Source: Butyricicoccus_A sp945486175 (GTDB lineage: Bacteria > Bacillota > Clostridia > Oscillospirales > Butyricicoccaceae). Taken from it: 14,580 nt of DNA. How positions within the stretch are numbered: position 1 is the stretch's first letter; every line of letters starts with the position of its first letter. The stretch is from NCBI GenBank assembly GCA_945829445.1, contig CALZUY010000055.1, forward strand, positions 1 through 14,580, given 5' to 3'. Position numbers and translations under genes: made by a program. The notes under the pieces were generated by a model. That model ran no database searches, was not told where the DNA came from, and saw nothing but the letters and a program-made list of their open reading frames with translations. Positions 13,353 through 14,580 of this stretch are shown piece after piece.

Positions 13353-13440
13353 GCTTCCAAGGGCGGTTCAAGGATCTCACATATTTTTGTAAGTCATTGC
13401 ATGTTCGAGCGGATGGCCTACAAAAATATGTGATTTTTTT
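13353..13440 (+). ncRNA. Possible csp leader RNA or small RNA ending in an intrinsic terminator
   Basis: A 15-bp perfect A/U-rich stem (13377-13391 with 13419-13433), a 27-base loop (13392-13418) and T7 (13434-13440) lie between the promoter and the csp ribosome site. This predicts an RNA of about 88 bases if transcription stops here, and a csp mRNA only on read-through. Whether it is an attenuator, a thermosensor or a separate small RNA cannot be decided from sequence. Confidence 0.55.
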
Positions 13441-13486
13441 GTGCCGAAAACGAGGAAGCAGACTTTTTGAATTGGAGGTACCTGGA

Positions 13487-13699
13487 ATGAATCAGGGTAC
13501 GGTAAAATGGTTTAACGCAGAAAAGGGCTACGGCTTTCTTTCCAACGATGAGGGCGGCGATGATGTCTTTGTACATTTTTCCGCGATTCAGGTCGACGGC
13601 TACAAGACGCTGAACGAGGGCCAGAAGGTTACGTTTGATGTCGAGCCGGATCCGAAGAACAGCAGCAAGATGCGCGCTGTCAATGTAAAGCCGCTGTAA
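13487..13699 (+). CDS. Cold-shock domain protein (CspA family)
   Basis: 70 residues, within the normal 65-70 range; the ATG at 13487 follows GGAGG (13474-13478) at 8 bases. A single OB-fold cold-shock domain binds single-stranded RNA/DNA and acts as an RNA chaperone. The start GTVKWFN, RNP1 KGYGFLS (18-24) and RNP2 DVFVHFSAI (36-44) are intact, followed by LNEGQKVTFDVE. Codon use is strongly biased, in line with high expression. The gene is alone, with its own promoter and a leader containing an unusual terminator-like hairpin, and ends at a strong terminator shared with the convergent permease gene. Confidence 0.96.
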   Translation: MNQGTVKWFNAEKGYGFLSNDEGGDDVFVHFSAIQVDGYKTLNEGQKVTFDVEPDPKNSSKMRAVNVKPL

Positions 13700-13718
13700 T
13701 AAATCAGGCAAAAAGAAG

Positions 13719-13751
13719 AGGGACAGTCCCGGTTGGGACTGTCCCTTTTTT
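13719..13751. terminator. Bidirectional terminator between csp and the permease gene
   Basis: A perfect 12-bp stem (13719-13730 with 13735-13746), loop GGTT and T6 on the plus strand. On the minus strand the stem is followed by TCTTCTTTTT, so it can serve both genes. Confidence 0.93.
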
Positions 13752-13768
13752 GCGTTGGGGATAGGAAC

Positions 13769-14566
13769 TCAGAACGGCATCGTCCGCTTGCGGAATGTGC
13801 GGCTTGCCAGCGCAAACAGCACAATGGCGATTGCCAGCAGAACCAGCGGCAGCAGACAGGACTGCAGGTCACTCTTCAAAATGCCGGCGGGATTGATGAG
13901 CGTATACGGTGTGATGTACTTTAAATAGCCCAGCGAGCCGCCGAGGTTGGCAAGCAGGCGGATGGTGTAAAACAGCAGGCAGGCCGCCGCACTGAGTGTC
14001 AGCGCGCGTCCCGTGCCGCTGCATTTGCACGAGAAGAAGAAGCACATGCCTGCAATGGCAAGCTGGAGTGCAAACACGCAGGCGGTGAGCAGCAGGAAGT
14101 GCAGCACCGCGAGCTGTCCGGGATAGAAGTATTCACACAGGACAATGGTCACGCCGCAGCAGATTGCCAGCATGAGGAACAGATAGAAAACCAGTACATT
14201 GCGCTGTGTCGCCGCAATCTTTTTGCGGGAATTGGGGGATGCCAGCAGATAGGACATCGTGCCGCGCGCGATATGCCGCGCCATCAGCTGGGTTGACAGG
14301 ATAATGGTAAACAGCATCGGCAGCGCCAGCATCAGCATGCCGTACAGGTAATTGACGATAAACGCCGTAAAGGTATTGCCGTATTCCGCCATGCCGAGCA
14401 CAGTCATGGTCTGCGGCAGGGATTTGGCCAGGTCAGCCAGTGCGGCGCCTGCCTCCGGGTCGTACATGCGCACGACGGCAAAGGCATATACGCTCATCAG
14501 TGCGGTAAACACGAGCCACATCGGAAAGGCACGCTTGCAGCTGTATCGGAACAGAGGGAAATTCAT
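13769..14566 (-). CDS. ABC-2-type transporter permease
   Basis: 265 residues from the ATG at 14566, preceded on the minus strand by GGAGGTGAGG (14580-14571). Six hydrophobic segments are visible: near 15-33, 64-92, ~122-145, ~148-175, ~186-208 and ~235-256. The early part (residues 34-62) is a larger outside loop, and the block TQLMARHIARGTMSYLLASPNSRKKIAATQ (92-121) is the cytoplasmic coupling region typical of ABC-2/ABC2_membrane_3 permeases (R-x-x-G-T/M-x-x-L-L-A-x-P-x-S-R). The ATPase partner is expected just upstream, outside the window. The substrate is unknown; this class includes bacitracin/lantibiotic-type and Na+ exporters. Confidence 0.85.
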   Translation of the reverse strand: MNFPLFRYSCKRAFPMWLVFTALMSVYAFAVVRMYDPEAGAALADLAKSLPQTMTVLGMAEYGNTFTAFIVNYLYGMLMLALPMLFTIILSTQLMARHIARGTMSYLLASPNSRKKIAATQRNVLVFYLFLMLAICCGVTIVLCEYFYPGQLAVLHFLLLTACVFALQLAIAGMCFFFSCKCSGTGRALTLSAAACLLFYTIRLLANLGGSLGYLKYITPYTLINPAGILKSDLQSCLLPLVLLAIAIVLFALASRTFRKRTMPF

Positions 14567-14580
14567 TCGTCCTCACCTCC

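Noticed and set aside
1..14580. CRISPR array, transposase, phage or toxin-antitoxin locus
   Set aside because: I saw no regularly spaced repeats of 25-40 bases, no recombinase or transposase motifs and no toxin-antitoxin pair.

Overview
The window looks like a chromosomal stretch of a Gram-positive anaerobe of the class Clostridia, probably a gut Oscillospiraceae/Butyricicoccaceae-type organism. The basis is strong AGGAGG-type ribosome sites, an S-layer-homology surface protein, YitT, LrgAB, a TrpB2-type enzyme, ECF sigma/anti-sigma genes and moderately high G+C. The genus is an inference and cannot be fixed from this sequence. There is no phage, transposase, CRISPR array or toxin-antitoxin locus. 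Most genes are single units with their own sigma-A promoter and rho-independent terminator, and several promoters are close to consensus with a 17-base spacer.

Layout. 1-629 is the 3' end of cysS. 815-2146 encodes a secreted protein: an NlpC/P60-like cysteine amidase domain, two Cys-rich ribbons and three SLH repeats. Near-identical terminator cassettes lie on both sides of it. 2467-3978 is guaB, an IMP dehydrogenase strikingly like the Tritrichomonas enzyme. 4052-5113 encodes an unrecognised membrane/coiled protein whose promoter overlaps the guaB terminator. 5207-6589 is an orphan TrpB2-type tryptophan synthase beta chain behind a perfect consensus promoter and a repeat-bearing leader. 6711-7430 encodes a probable DUF4393 (Abi-alpha-like) protein.

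7568-7654 is tRNA-Leu(UAA), followed by a YitT-family membrane protein (7731-8372). lrgA-lrgB (8480-9575) overlap by 8 bases. 9701-10129 encodes a half-size EamA/DMT transporter; its leader has the promoter-hairpin-U-tract-SD order of an attenuator or riboswitch. 10233-11653 is an ECF sigma factor overlapped by a zinc-finger multi-spanning anti-sigma factor. 11709-13013 (minus) encodes an orphan condensation/alcohol-acetyltransferase-like enzyme. After a gap of about 470 bases comes a cold-shock protein (13487-13699), whose leader carries a 15-bp A/U-rich hairpin plus U7. The window ends in an ABC-2-type permease on the minus strand (13769-14566).

How it fits together: the genes form no single pathway. 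Housekeeping genes (cysS, guaB, tRNA-Leu, csp) alternate with envelope and stress functions (SLH amidase, YitT, LrgAB, ECF pair, transporters). The most unusual layer is regulatory: terminator-like hairpins sit directly in front of coding starts at 4052, 9701 and 13487. The best candidates for something undescribed are the EamA leader, the csp leader/possible small RNA, the promoter nested in the guaB terminator, and the repeat-containing trpB2 leader.
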